A program made the position numbers and the translations under genes. The notes under the pieces were generated by a model. It was not told the origin of the DNA. It saw only the letters and a program-made list of their open reading frames with translations, and did no database searches. From contig NC_090446.1 in assembly GCF_031143425.1 (NCBI RefSeq), positions 1,023,701,066 through 1,023,765,065 of the forward strand: 64,000 bases of DNA, in the 5' to 3' direction. Shown here one piece after another: positions 1 to 10,889 of this stretch; the stretch's first letter is position 1, and each line of letters starts with the position of its first letter. Source of the DNA: Pleurodeles waltl. Lineage: Eukaryota; Chordata; Amphibia; Caudata; Salamandridae.

Positions 1-1570
1 GCCTCATACACATGACATACTAGTGTGTTCAGCTGGAGTTGTGCAAAGAGTGATGCTCCAGTGCCTTGAGGGGCTCATCAATATGCCCCCAAGTCTTTCT
101 TAGAGAGGAGTAGTCACAACTTGTTTGTAAGTCCAGGACATGGATACATGCTGACAAAATCCCAGGAACCGCCAACTAAAGTAATGATGTGGATGAGGGG
201 TGTGCTGATGCCAGCAGTCTTGCGTTTGGAGACTGGGGTTGTGGCTGGTAAGGTGGGTGTAGAGGCCCATATATCTAGTGGGTGAACTGCATAACATGAG
301 ACTAGTATGGGGATCAACCCAGCTTCTCCACGACCAAATTGTGTGATCCTAGACCAATGTGTATTTCAATTTGCCTCCCCTTCCCCCATAATCACAAATG
401 AGTTAACCTTGGCATACAGGACTTCAGTACTGTACATACCATTATCCAGTGTCAGGTAAAATAGACAATGATGCTGTTCACGTACATTGGGAACACAGGT
501 CAGAAGACGAATGCTCAGCAGAATTGGCTGACCTCACAGTCCACAGTGGGCAATGTAGTCTTCTCAGGGGGAGAGCAGAATGAATGTTACCTATACCTTG
601 GTTGATAATTGTGTACATCAAACATGTACTCTGCACTGCACTGACATAATCTGATGTGCAAAGATGAACCAGCCCTACATTTTGTGGAAGACTCCTTTAT
701 ACATTAGCAGATACACATCATACGTAGGATGCATTATGCCCCTAAAAATGAAGGTGTGTCCAAAGGTAGGCAGTGCAGGACACCCTAGTCATTTCCGTCC
801 TATAGCTCTCAATAACCTCCAAATACATGTTTGCCTTTAAATGTGATACCTGGTTGATATGAGGGTGGCCTGTAACTTGAATATGACTGGTCCATACCTC
901 TTACATGTACATGTAGAATCACCACCATCATCCTTTGCACTTAGTTATGGTTATGTACGTTACATTACAGCTGCTGCCAGGACTTTTTCAGTGATACGGA
1001 TGACACCATCCAGGGGCTTAGGAGACATCCTGGCTGGAGCAGTCAAACCCACTGCCACCAGTCTGTCTGGTAAGTGTGCCATATAGTGTTGTGGACTATT
1101 GATACCCTACCAATGTACAATAACCGAAACCTTGTGGAAGGGGATGAGTAGATACTGCCACTTCAGCATTACATCTGAAGTTGTTGGTAAAATGTACCCA
1201 ACAAAATCAGTGATGTGTGTGTCAAGTGTGCATTTCACGTATAAATCATGCAAGGCATTAAATACGGTGTCACTTCTTTTACAAGCTGCTGGATCAAGGA
1301 CCATATCTTCTACAACACACTCAAGAAGCCCGGTCCAGCAGCTGACATCAAGGGTGATCTCAATACCACCCAGAGCTGTGGTTGGAACTGATGAGTTTGC
1401 TTTTGCATTTCACATCTACACTGAACACCTCAATGCCACAGTGTGAGCTATCACGTGTAGGTATACACAAACCAGGTCACATGTGTAATATCAGTTGATG
1501 TGAAGATAATTTGACTTAATCCTTGTGTTGTACCGCATGATGTTGTAAGGCAAATACTTAGCGTGTTACA
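1..1570. other. No recognisable gene; repeat-derived sequence
   Basis: I see no coding frame with a recognisable domain. The short open frames have no conserved motifs and overlap on opposite strands. Given the Harbinger-type coding relics that follow on both strands (1585-2456 and 3230-5653), this stretch is probably the decayed outer part of the same type of element, but I could not find its terminal inverted repeat. Confidence 0.4.
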
Positions 1571-1584
1571 ACTTCTGTCTTACA

Positions 1585-2456
1585 GGTAGTCAGAACGAAG
1601 AGTTGAGTCTGGAGAAGGACCATCTACCACCAGGCATTCTGAGGGGAGTACCCACTCCTCTTCCAAGCGGCCTTGCCAGCTGCCAGGACTGCACAGGAGG
1701 ACAAGGAAGTAGAGGAGGAGGAAGATCAGAGCCTGATTCCAACAAATGCCGATCCCCTGACGACTATTGTTAGCCCATGCAGTATACCATCAAAGCCTAC
1801 ATTTGCTCTGGTCAGCATGATGCCTCCTCCTACATCCCCAGGGATTCCCCATTCCTCACACAACACAAAGCAACCATCACCTACTCACAGCCCCCACATC
1901 CAGGCCAGACGTATTGGTTCTCCTGCACACTCCTACTCTGACAGTGTCTCCCAGGCCTTCTCTCAAACATCTGAGGAACATACCAGCACTGGTAAGGAAC
2001 AGGTAGCTCCTAGGCACAAATCTTGTCCTCACAACCTCCCATATTCCAATCCCCACCCCTGCTGGTGGACCTGCCGGTCGCATCCAAGGCTGCCCCAGAC
2101 AGAGAGGGCTGGCAGATCTTCATGATGGAGAGTGGGAGGAGGATGTCCTCCAACAGCAGTCAGATGTGAGGCAGGATATTTGTAACATAGGGGCTACACT
2201 GTCTGACATGTATGCCTCACTACAGGACATGTGTCAACTCCCACAGTTGGTGCACAGAATGACCCAGGTGTTGGGGAGGATGGATACATCCTGGAAAGAC
2301 ATGGGGAAGAGGCTGAATGACATCACGGCCATACAGAGAGAAGAGAGGGCAACACACTATGCATTGGCTATGAAGATGATGGAAGGGATACTCAAAATGA
2401 TACTAAATCAGTCTTCACAGTTCTATCTGCACCATATCACCCCCAACCCCTGGTAA
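1585..2456 (+). pseudogene. Decayed Harbinger Myb-like accessory protein, C-terminal part
   Basis: An acceptor-like pyrimidine tract ending in ACAG lies just upstream (about 1571-1584). The first frame (to 2125) encodes an acidic run (EEVEEEED) followed by a Pro/Ser/His-rich linker. A second frame from about 2166 encodes a helical segment rich in Met, Leu and charged residues (LVHRMTQVLGRMDTSWKDMG). The two lie in different frames, so at least one indel separates them. The order acidic tract, low-complexity linker, coiled-coil-like tail is the same as in the second exon of the Myb-like gene at 47233-48005, which is the basis for the call. No DNA-binding domain is visible here. It could instead be an unrelated low-complexity relic; the assignment is inference. 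Confidence 0.4.
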
Positions 2457-3229
2457 GGAAACCTCCAAAGGTCCCCCATCAATCTACGATGGAAACACTC
2501 CCTTTGCACATGCCCCCCGCACAGTTGCATCCTCTTCTTGTACATACACCACCACCCCCCATCCAGGCACCACTCCCCTGTATAGGCACCACCACTTCCT
2601 GTCCAAGATGCACCCCCCTACACAGGCACCAAACCCACCTGCACCTCCGAACCCCAGGAAACACCCAGCCTCAGAACGTTCCTCACCACCAAAATTGAGA
2701 AGGTGCAAATGAGAACCCCCTTGAGCACTGTAACATATGTTTTCACAGAACAATGTAAAAAAATACGTATTCCACATTTAAATTGAATTGAGTAATAGTT
2801 GATGGTGGTCAATTGCTTAATGTGGTTGTGGGCCACATATGTGTTGATAAACATGGCTAAGACACTTCCATTAGCACAACCATCTGTGTACAAAGGTATC
2901 ATGTTGAAGGCATAGCTAAATCACTCCAGACATATACTTCCATACTTTGATTCCAGCAAATACATGGAACTACACGTCACAGTGCTTTTAAAAAAAATTA
3001 TATATGAATATGATATAGAATGGGGAAAAAACATCCATTGAGAAGGGAGAAACAAAATCAAATCATGCTCTTCATACGGAATGCTCAGGGGCCTTGGAGG
3101 TGGTTGGACAAAATAAATAAAACATGTCAGGAAACATCAGGGGAATCAGTCTATGTACAAGGGCAAAAACAAATGTCCAGTCACCGTAAATTGTCCAGTT
3201 ACATATCATCCTGGTCATCCTCCTTCTCA
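2457..3229. other. Intergenic, low-complexity C-rich then AT-rich
   Basis: 2500-2660 is a C-rich CACC/CCAC low-complexity tract that looks like decayed proline-rich coding sequence. 2700-3170 is AT-rich and holds nothing I can name. Confidence 0.4.
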
Positions 3230-5653
3230 ATTACAAGAAGATCCTCTGTCTCTGTGACATCTTCCTGGCTGGCCAGTGGAGTACCTGACACCCCACTGGA
3301 ATGGGACACATGAAGGCTAAAGGGGAAACAGAGTGGGATGACGAACAGGGAGACACATGGAGGGAGGTATGGGAGGGATGCTGGGACAGAACAGGCATCA
3401 TGGCTGCACCCAAAGAAGTGAGGGTGGCACTGACGGGGGCCATGGCATGAGCATTTTCTTTTCAGGACCTATGTAATTCCTCAAGGATCAGCTGTAAGAG
3501 CTGAGAGTACCTGCCATTCTCCCCTCAGATGACACCCTCCCTTCCTGGGATGCAGGCAAAGGAGTGACATAACAACAAGGAGTTTGGGTTGCACACGAGC
3601 GATGAGGGGTGTTGGGGAGAGGGATACTTCTTGGGGCAGTGGGTCAGACACTTGGAGGGAGACTAGTGGCAGGGAGTGCAACTGGGACCCCGATGGACTG
3701 GGGCCTCAAAAGGTAGGGAGGGGTCAGAGGCAGGCCCAGATATAGATTTGACCCACCTTGGGGATACCTTCAACAGGTCAAGTTCTTCTGTTTCAGGGGG
3801 AGAGTACAAATCCTCCCTCCTGGCCAGGGGTATCCAGATAATTGCCCCACCCCAACAGTGTCCGCAGCCTCCTCCTAGTCAGTGGCTGATGTTGTGTCCA
3901 TCTGGGTGGGTGCACTCCCCCTGCCTGAAGATGTTCCAGGGCCCTCCTCCTCCTCGTCCTCTTCTGTAGATGACAGAGGCTGTGCCCATTGATGTCCCTA
4001 GAATGCCCTTACCTGTCCATGGTCCTCTCCTTGGTCTTACTAGCCAGCTGGGTCCACTTAAATAGAAGTGAGAACTTTAAGTAGCTGGTGTCCAAATCAG
4101 GGCACAGTACGTACATACACGAAGCAAGTGCTGACTTCATTCTCATTTGATCTCACTAACCCATTCTAGCTGACTTGGATCCCAAATGTATGTGTACTAT
4201 CACTGTAATGTCCTGATATTACTCACAGATTGATATCTGACACAATTGTGGGATGTATACACTTCTGTAGTGACGAAGGCTCACCTTCAACATTATTGCA
4301 ATATTGAGGTGCAATTCACAAATGTGAACAAAGATGTTTGTTTTTAACTTGGATCACATGTCTGAGTTTACCTTTGTAAATTGGGCCCAGTGTCTCCTGT
4401 CCTTGCTACCTATTCATCTTCCAAAGTCAGTCTACAAGTGAAGATGGGACACAGTCTGGATGGATCTGTCCACACCTAAGCATGTATCTATGATCATCCT
4501 GTAATGTGAAGACTGGATAGTCTTAAGCTAACTATCACATGTCAACTGATATGTGGCATGGTCTATTTCCACACAAATGCCTGAATGGGTGTACGTATTT
4601 AAACCTGGCCTTGGTTATGACCTTTGCTAAGCTGTGGGTCTATATATTGGAGAATCCCTGATAACATCAGCCAATCTACATGTCATGTACCACATTTGGC
4701 ATGCCAAGACTACATGTTGGTGCTGTAAACCAGTGGGCACATGTGCATAGTTGGTACAGCTAGCTAGACGTTAGATTTGACATACGAGCCACTGTTGTGG
4801 AGATGTGTGCATTTGGTTTCCCTTTTAAATATATGTACGATTTTATGTGAGACAAGTATTGCAAAGTCGGCCTTTACTCCAAGATACATAAAATGGTACT
4901 TTACACTGTAAAAACACACAAAAAGCATGCATTACCACATCCAACACCCAAAAAACATCTTGATCCCACATTGTCGGGTCCATCGCTTTGCTCTTGCACC
5001 CAGCAGTGATAAGGCCCTCGGATCACCAGTCATGGTGATGGCATTGCATTTGTTCCTCCAAATGCACAAGTGAGCCCCATTTCCCCAGTAGTGTTCTGAA
5101 CACTACGAGTCCCAGAATACACCCTGATTTGGGCATCCAGTGGGTTCCAATGAGACATTGGCCTTATGACTACCTCAGCAGTTGCTCAGATCTTGTACAC
5201 GTTGACATGAAACACATGATGGCACAGTTCAGTCACCACTCACATCATACTGACAGACACATGATGCAGCTCATGCACTTACCAGGTCTCTACTGCTCTA
5301 ACTCCTCCAGCTGGGCATGGGGGGTTGGCCAGGCTGTCCTCAGGACAGTGGTGTAAGGCGGGGTCGGTGCACCTGGGGCTGGAAGAACTAACCCAATAGT
5401 TCCTGGGCCCTCAGCCCGGCCCAACATTTCAGGTCCGGCTAGTGCTTGCAGCATGTCCTGGCCCACCAAAGGTACACGCCCACCACACTGCAGTGTTGAG
5501 CAATGTCGGCCCAGAGTTGGGCGTATGCTGCATTGCTCAGCAGGTATTTGGGCCCCCCATAAAGCTGAGGATAAATGTCCTGCACCCCTGTAGTTAAAAT
5601 GTCCAATTCAGCCTCACCTAAGGGGGTGCCCTCTCATCAACTTACTCAGCCAT
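3230..5653 (-). pseudogene. Decayed Harbinger Myb/SANT-like gene
   Basis: Read on the minus strand, about 5640-5470 encodes a segment beginning GEAELDILTTGVQDIYPQLY followed by a gap and LWADIAQHCSV. This has the pattern of the N-terminal exon of the Myb/SANT-like gene at 50082 (EELEKLVDGVLPQYTLLYGP, then IWRAIAKDV). Next come a stop and a remnant with KCWAG and RAQELLG, as in the third helix of such domains. Around 3960-3690 an acceptor-like site precedes an acidic region (STEEDEEEGPGTSSG). 3540-3440 holds a helical segment (GRYSQLLQLILEELHRS), and the 3' end near 3230 is acidic (DLLVIEKEDDQDDM). Several stops and frame changes interrupt it. It is probably a relic of a Harbinger element from a different subfamily than the one at 45936-54657. 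Exact exon borders are uncertain. Confidence 0.5.
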
Positions 5654-7194
5654 GTTGACGCAGTTAGGAGACACAAAGCAGCAGGATGGCAGAGGATCTT
5701 ATCTGTAGGTGGGGATGACTCAGAATGACAATAAAATGACTGTCTGCATCTTCCTGTCATGAACTTCCTGCCTTGCATTTTTATCCTCTGTGTCATTTCC
5801 GGACCTGGACCATGCTCTCCGCACTCGGAGTATAGAATCTGCATTCAGAATGTAAAATCTGCACTTGGGCCGGTAGACAAGGTCAAACAAGTGTAACAAG
5901 TACAAACAGGTGTAAAAGGGCAGGAAGTCAAATGGAGAACTGGAAGAGTTTATAAATACACGCTACACTACATTAATGGCCAGCCCTTTGCATTATGGTA
6001 CATGTGGTCAACATATGGCACTTACATCAGAGTAAACCGTAGTGTATCACCAAAGTAGTCACAGGTAGTGATATTCATCTAAGGGCACATAGGGCCAGAT
6101 TCACACAGGGCCAGATCAGAACTGGGAACCCATAGCAGCCTGATCAAGTTTGTCAGATCAGCCCCCACACAGAGACAGGAAAAGTAAGTGTGTAGATCAT
6201 GCAAGAGTACTACTTTGTTACTGGAGGCACATATTGCGCCATATTCCCCACCTGGCAAGTCTCGCCCTGCAAACAGCCTAGGCACTAGTGGCAAATGCCC
6301 CTCAGTCATTGCACTTGGGGCAGAATGTCCACCATGAGACTTCCAAGTGTGGGGGCCCATTGCGACTCCGGCTCATATAGGTGGTCAGGAATTTCTTACA
6401 ATAACCGCAGTGAGCAGCACTCCAAACCCCTTTCAACATTTGGAGGGGCTGACATCCATTTAATGGTCATACAGAGTCAGCCTCACCTCCAAGCAAGATC
6501 GTCTGACTCCTGCTGTACTGTTGAACCCACCTCATCCAACATGGCTTAATGACCTGTGGACGGGACACCCACACGGTCAGTGATACTGATATGGACATGC
6601 TCACTGAAGGGGTGATTGATAGGTAGTGCCAGCATATGGGGGCCCAGAGAAACAGATGCATGCTGCTGTCCACATTCATAACTGGGGCCTCATTACACAG
6701 GAGACACACTTTCTCTGTTTGCATCACAGATGAGCTTAAAAAAGGTGCAGAGCAAGAAATTGTGCCCCAATAGATTGAATGCAGTGGCCCCAGGGCAGGT
6801 GCACACTTGCTCTGCCCTGGGGAAGGTGCAGTAAAGTGGAAAAAGGAGCTAGCAGATGCTCCATGTAGCACTGTGCACACGCCAACATGCATGCACATTT
6901 GAGGAGGATTAGTGATGCCCTTCCAGTGAGTGACTCCATCCACCTGCAAAAGTGTGTCTGTGGGGTCTTTAAGACCACTTGTTTCCCCTACAGGGGGCTC
7001 CCATCAGGGTATGCAGTGACAGTGTCCCACCTTTTATATGACACTCTGTATGTGCACCTCCTGACAGCTTCTTTGCCTCTGCACCCTTATCTAATCTGTG
7101 GCATGGCTGCAGTGACAAAGGGATTCCATCATCTATAAATGGGGCTATACCCTCATACTAATGAGTGGACACCTGCTGGTGCTAGTGGAGGCAC
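5654..7194. other. No recognisable gene
   Basis: Short frames on both strands have no conserved motifs. By position this may be the flank of the decayed Harbinger element on the left. The segment ends at the target site of the hairpin MITE (TAT at 7195-7197). Confidence 0.4.
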
Positions 7195-7197
7195 TAT

Positions 7198-7774
7198 GGG
7201 GGTGATTCCGACCCTGGCGGTAAAAACCGCCAGGGCCGGGGTCCGCGGGAGCACCGCCAACAGGCTGGCGGTGCTCCTTTGGGCATTCTGACCGCGGCGG
7301 TACAGCCGCGGCCAGAAACGGAAAGTCGCGGTGTACCGCCGACTTTCCGCTGGCCATGGGAATCCTCCATGGCGGCACAGCTTGCTGCGCCACCATGGGG
7401 ATTCCGACCCCCATACCGCCATCCTGTTCCTGGCGGTTTCGGCTGCCAGGAACAGGATGGCGGTATGGGGTGTCGTGGGGCCCCCGTAAAAGGGCCCCAC
7501 TTTGAATTTCAGTGTCTGCTTAGCAGACACTGAAATTTGCGACGGGTGCTACTGCACCCGTCGCACCCCTTCCACTCCGCCGGCTCCATTCGGAGCCGGC
7601 TTCATCGTGGAAGGGTGTTTCCCACTGGGCTGGCGGGCGGCCTTTTGGCGGTCGCCCGCCAGCCCAGTGGGAAACCCAGAATGACCGCCACGGTCTTTTG
7701 ACCGCGGTACGGTCTTCTGGCGGTTCCCGCTTGGCGGGCGGCTCCCGCCGCCCGCCAAGCTTGGAATGACCCCC
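7198..7774. mobile_element. Multi-hairpin GC-rich MITE, Harbinger-like
   Basis: The element starts GGGGGTGATTCC and ends GGAATGACCCCC, giving a terminal inverted repeat of about 12 bp with one mismatch. It is flanked by TAT on both sides (7195-7197 and 7775-7777), a 3-bp duplication as expected for the PIF/Harbinger superfamily. The 577-bp body is almost entirely a string of short perfect or near-perfect hairpins. Clear ones lie near 7211-7235, 7249-7276, 7291-7311, 7319-7349, 7409-7470, 7474-7500, 7501-7538, 7540-7565, 7579-7600, 7617-7674 and 7729-7760. GGCGGT/ACCGCC motifs recur throughout. It encodes no protein; ORFs here are by-products of the palindromes. Confidence 0.8.
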
Positions 7775-7777
7775 TAT

Positions 7778-9154
7778 ATGTACACAATACCAATATCCGG
7801 TTTGCAGGAAGGGCAGCACAAGTGTCTGCTGCCCTTTCTGTACTACAGAAGTGCCACGGGTTGCACAGAGCCAGTGCACATTCACGGTGCGTACCTGGGG
7901 CTCTTTGTAGAATATGGCCAATGGAGTTAATTTATTGCGTTCTGCAGGGTAGTGTGTCTTTTTACTTGCGATAGGCCTAGATGTACCTCTGGAGCAGGGT
8001 GTGTGTGTGTGTTAGGATAACATTACCCAGACAGTGGCAGCCGCTCCATGTCATATGTCTTGCAAGGTACCTGTAGGGTTGACAAGAGACAGTGACATGT
8101 CATCAGAGGGGTACATTAAGCCTGCATGTGTGATGCTTTCTCCATTACACACAATACAAAATGGCTACACATTATGAATGTGACCAGTAGGTGTTAGTAC
8201 GATTCATGAGGAAGACCATTTGTGATACTGGAGCCCTTCCACATTCCCCAGGTCTATTCTTGATATGCTGATCCAGGCCATATGATCATGATGTATTCTG
8301 GGTCTTGTAGTTGCTGTCTTTCCATAGTGCAAGAGGAACAAAAGTCCCAGTCTCCACTATGATTAACCACAGGCCTGAAGTGGCACATCCCATGAGCAGC
8401 TGCTAAACATGTCAACTATGAGCATGGACTAGCCATATCTCTACACTGGTCGACTTGTTCCATGGTGTACAAATGTCAGACATATCGCCACACTGCTGCA
8501 TGATTTGCCACACACACAAACATACAAGGAGCCTGAGTCTCAAAGGGCCTCTGCCCTTGTAACAGAGGCCACACCCCCTACATGGTCCAGACATTTGCAT
8601 CTTGACTGCAGGAGACAAAAAGTGTGCTCAATGATGCCTCTTGTACGTGGTTGCACATCTGTATGGTGTAAGGAGATGAGGGGAGAGTGCATATGCAGCA
8701 TCACCTAAAGACTGCTATGTTGAAGCCTGGGAAAAACGAGATCTTGGAAGCACTCATTGTGATGGAGTTTCTGTCTCTAGCCTCTTTATTCCTGTTCATC
8801 AGCTCGAGGGTTAGGCCAGTCCGTGCTGCCTAATATAAACCCAGACATCAGCAGAGGAGTCCCCAGACAGCAGAGTTTAGCCTTGGTGGGCGTCATCTGG
8901 ATAGAAAGGAAAGTCAATAGGGGCCGACAGGGGAGTGACCCAGTGGCCAACATTGTACAAAGGTCCCCTCAGCCACAGCCACCAACAGAAGGGCCAGACA
9001 CACCATTGTACTCCCGGGCAGCAAAGGTCACATAGAGATCAGGGCCACGCCTTTCACTGCACAGCTACACAGAAACAGTGAGGTCCACCCATGTGCTTTC
9101 TGAGGGCAAAGCATAACCCTTCAGGAAAGGGGGGTTAAAAAAAAAGCATGAGGG
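7778..9154. other. No recognisable gene
   Basis: No convincing coding frame or structured repeat is visible in this flank between the hairpin MITE and the Penelope-like element. It ends in a short purine-rich run next to the Penelope target duplication. Confidence 0.4.
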
Positions 9155-9317
9155 GGAAAGCAGAGGTTTAGAACAGGCGTCAGAGCACTCATGATATTCC
9201 TAATTAGGAGTTATTGATGTATCCAGTCTTCTTAGTCAATCAATCACCGACTCATGTTCATCTCAGAGTCCAGATTTTATTCTCAATGTATGGAACTCTC
9301 CATAAGTATAGTAAAGT

Positions 9318-9378
9318 ACAGCCAACACGTGTTTCATCCCATGAGAAGTTAATCTCTTAAGGACTTCATCAGGGCTGC
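9318..9378 (-). ncRNA. Hammerhead ribozyme motif (left arm)
   Basis: This is a 61-nt motif on the minus strand, identical to the one at 14748-14808. It has the core CTGATGA and GAAA boxes, a 6-bp stem I (GCAGCC with GGCTGT, last pair a wobble), an extended imperfect stem II and a very short stem III. On this arm it is antisense to the RT ORF. Confidence 0.78.
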
Positions 9379-10369
9379 AAATAGACAAAATAATAACGTC
9401 TACATATGTGGTAACGAGCGTTGGTCAAAACAGAGACCATACCAGCACCCAAAGTGACAATAGTGCAATGTAACAGGGCAAGATATAATGTGACTTTTGT
9501 GATATTCGTAAAAAATTATTAACGGTTAAAATAAAACAGTATAGACCGACAATTTTTATATTCCCGTTCAAAAGAGGGTGAAATGTACGAATCAGTCATC
9601 TGTTATTAAAGCTTTAGTTAACTATTGATTATACATGTCATGTACCATATAGGTTTATATAATGAGAATGTGCACGTCACCAAAAGAAGACAAAATAGAG
9701 TGAGACGCCCTATGAGCAAGGCAGAAAAAAGATCCAGGTTTTATGTAGAGATTATAAAACAAAACCCAGAATATATAGAAAACTAAAATAGAGATTATAC
9801 AAGCAGAAGTAAATAAAATAAATAAATCAAGGAAAACCATATACTAATCTGTCGTTATCCCATTAAGGCATCTCATCTGTGACATACCTTAATTAAAATT
9901 AGTTAGTTTAGTAGCGAAATATCCAACAAGGCTATTGAGCAACCTGTCGAGATCCCAAAAAGAAAAAGGGGGGGAGAACAATCAGTCTTATATAAGGTCC
10001 CTATCAGGTATAGGGTATAAAATCCAAGCAATTAAGTAAGACAACTCACAAATATACATACACCGACCTTAAGTTCTATGTTGCATCCAAAATAAAGTTG
10101 CACCGAGGTAAATTCCATATCAATCTACAAAAAAGAATTATAGACATGAATCTATCATGCTAAGGTAAGCGTCACCGCGTGGATTCTATGTCAAAAAAGA
10201 AGAAAAAAACAAAAAAACAAGAAAAAAACCCCGATGCCGAACCTCGAACAAACGGAGCCAATCAAGATGTTACAAACCAATAAACCACTCACCTTCTGTA
10301 ATAGATTATCAACTTATATATGGGGAACCGAAACGGAGTCAAGATGCATCCCGCTACGTCCCAGTCACA

Positions 10370-10735
10370 ATGTGCCGCATCTCGTCTAAACGCCAGAGAA
10401 AGCCGTCCCTTTTTAAAAGGAACTGTATCCGCGGAAATGATTGGAGTGGAAGACGGACTTTAACTAAAAACCATGGGCGCCATATTGTAATGTCTAGAAC
10501 TATCCGTAGAACGTTGATTATACCATATCGGGTACTTAATGTTCCAAAAATTCACCCGTTATCAATCGATATGCCACATGAGAGAAGCAAGAACGGTCTA
10601 TACTGCAAAGTGAAGTATCCAAATTACGAAATATCGATTCTTAACAATATGAGTAGCAAGCATACTGCTAATAAGGTAGATATAAAAGAAATACTGGGCA
10701 AAGGTTTCTTTAACCTTGTTAACTCTTCAAAATAG
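10370..10735 (+). CDS. 121-aa ORF in left Penelope arm, unknown function
   Basis: This ATG-started 121-codon frame lies upstream of the RT frame on the same strand and is mirrored in the opposite arm (13393-13758, minus). It is basic (KRQRKPSLFKRN near the start, then GRRTLTKNHGRHIVMSRTIR), with a Pro-His segment (PKIHPLSIDMPHERS) and a Lys-rich tail. I recognise no domain. Its position suggests either a leftover of the N-terminal region of the element's polyprotein or a chance ORF preserved because the arms are young. It ends 154 bp before the RT frame opens. Only one amino-acid difference (Gln against Pro) is visible between the two copies. Confidence 0.45.
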   Translation: MCRISSKRQRKPSLFKRNCIRGNDWSGRRTLTKNHGRHIVMSRTIRRTLIIPYRVLNVPKIHPLSIDMPHERSKNGLYCKVKYPNYEISILNNMSSKHTANKVDIKEILGKGFFNLVNSSK

Positions 10736-10889
10736 GGGGAAAGAAAAACGGGGGGCCTTGAAACCCAATCATAATAAATATCCCTCATCTTAATAAGGAT
10801 AATAATAACTATCTATAGTCAAAAAAATAGAATAAGACAAAATATACAATCAGAAATGGGATGGGAAATAGCAAATGATCGCACTATAA

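Noticed and set aside
7153..7921. Several 60-130 codon frames across the hairpin MITE
   Set aside because: They follow from GC-rich palindromes and are open on both strands; no protein family is visible.
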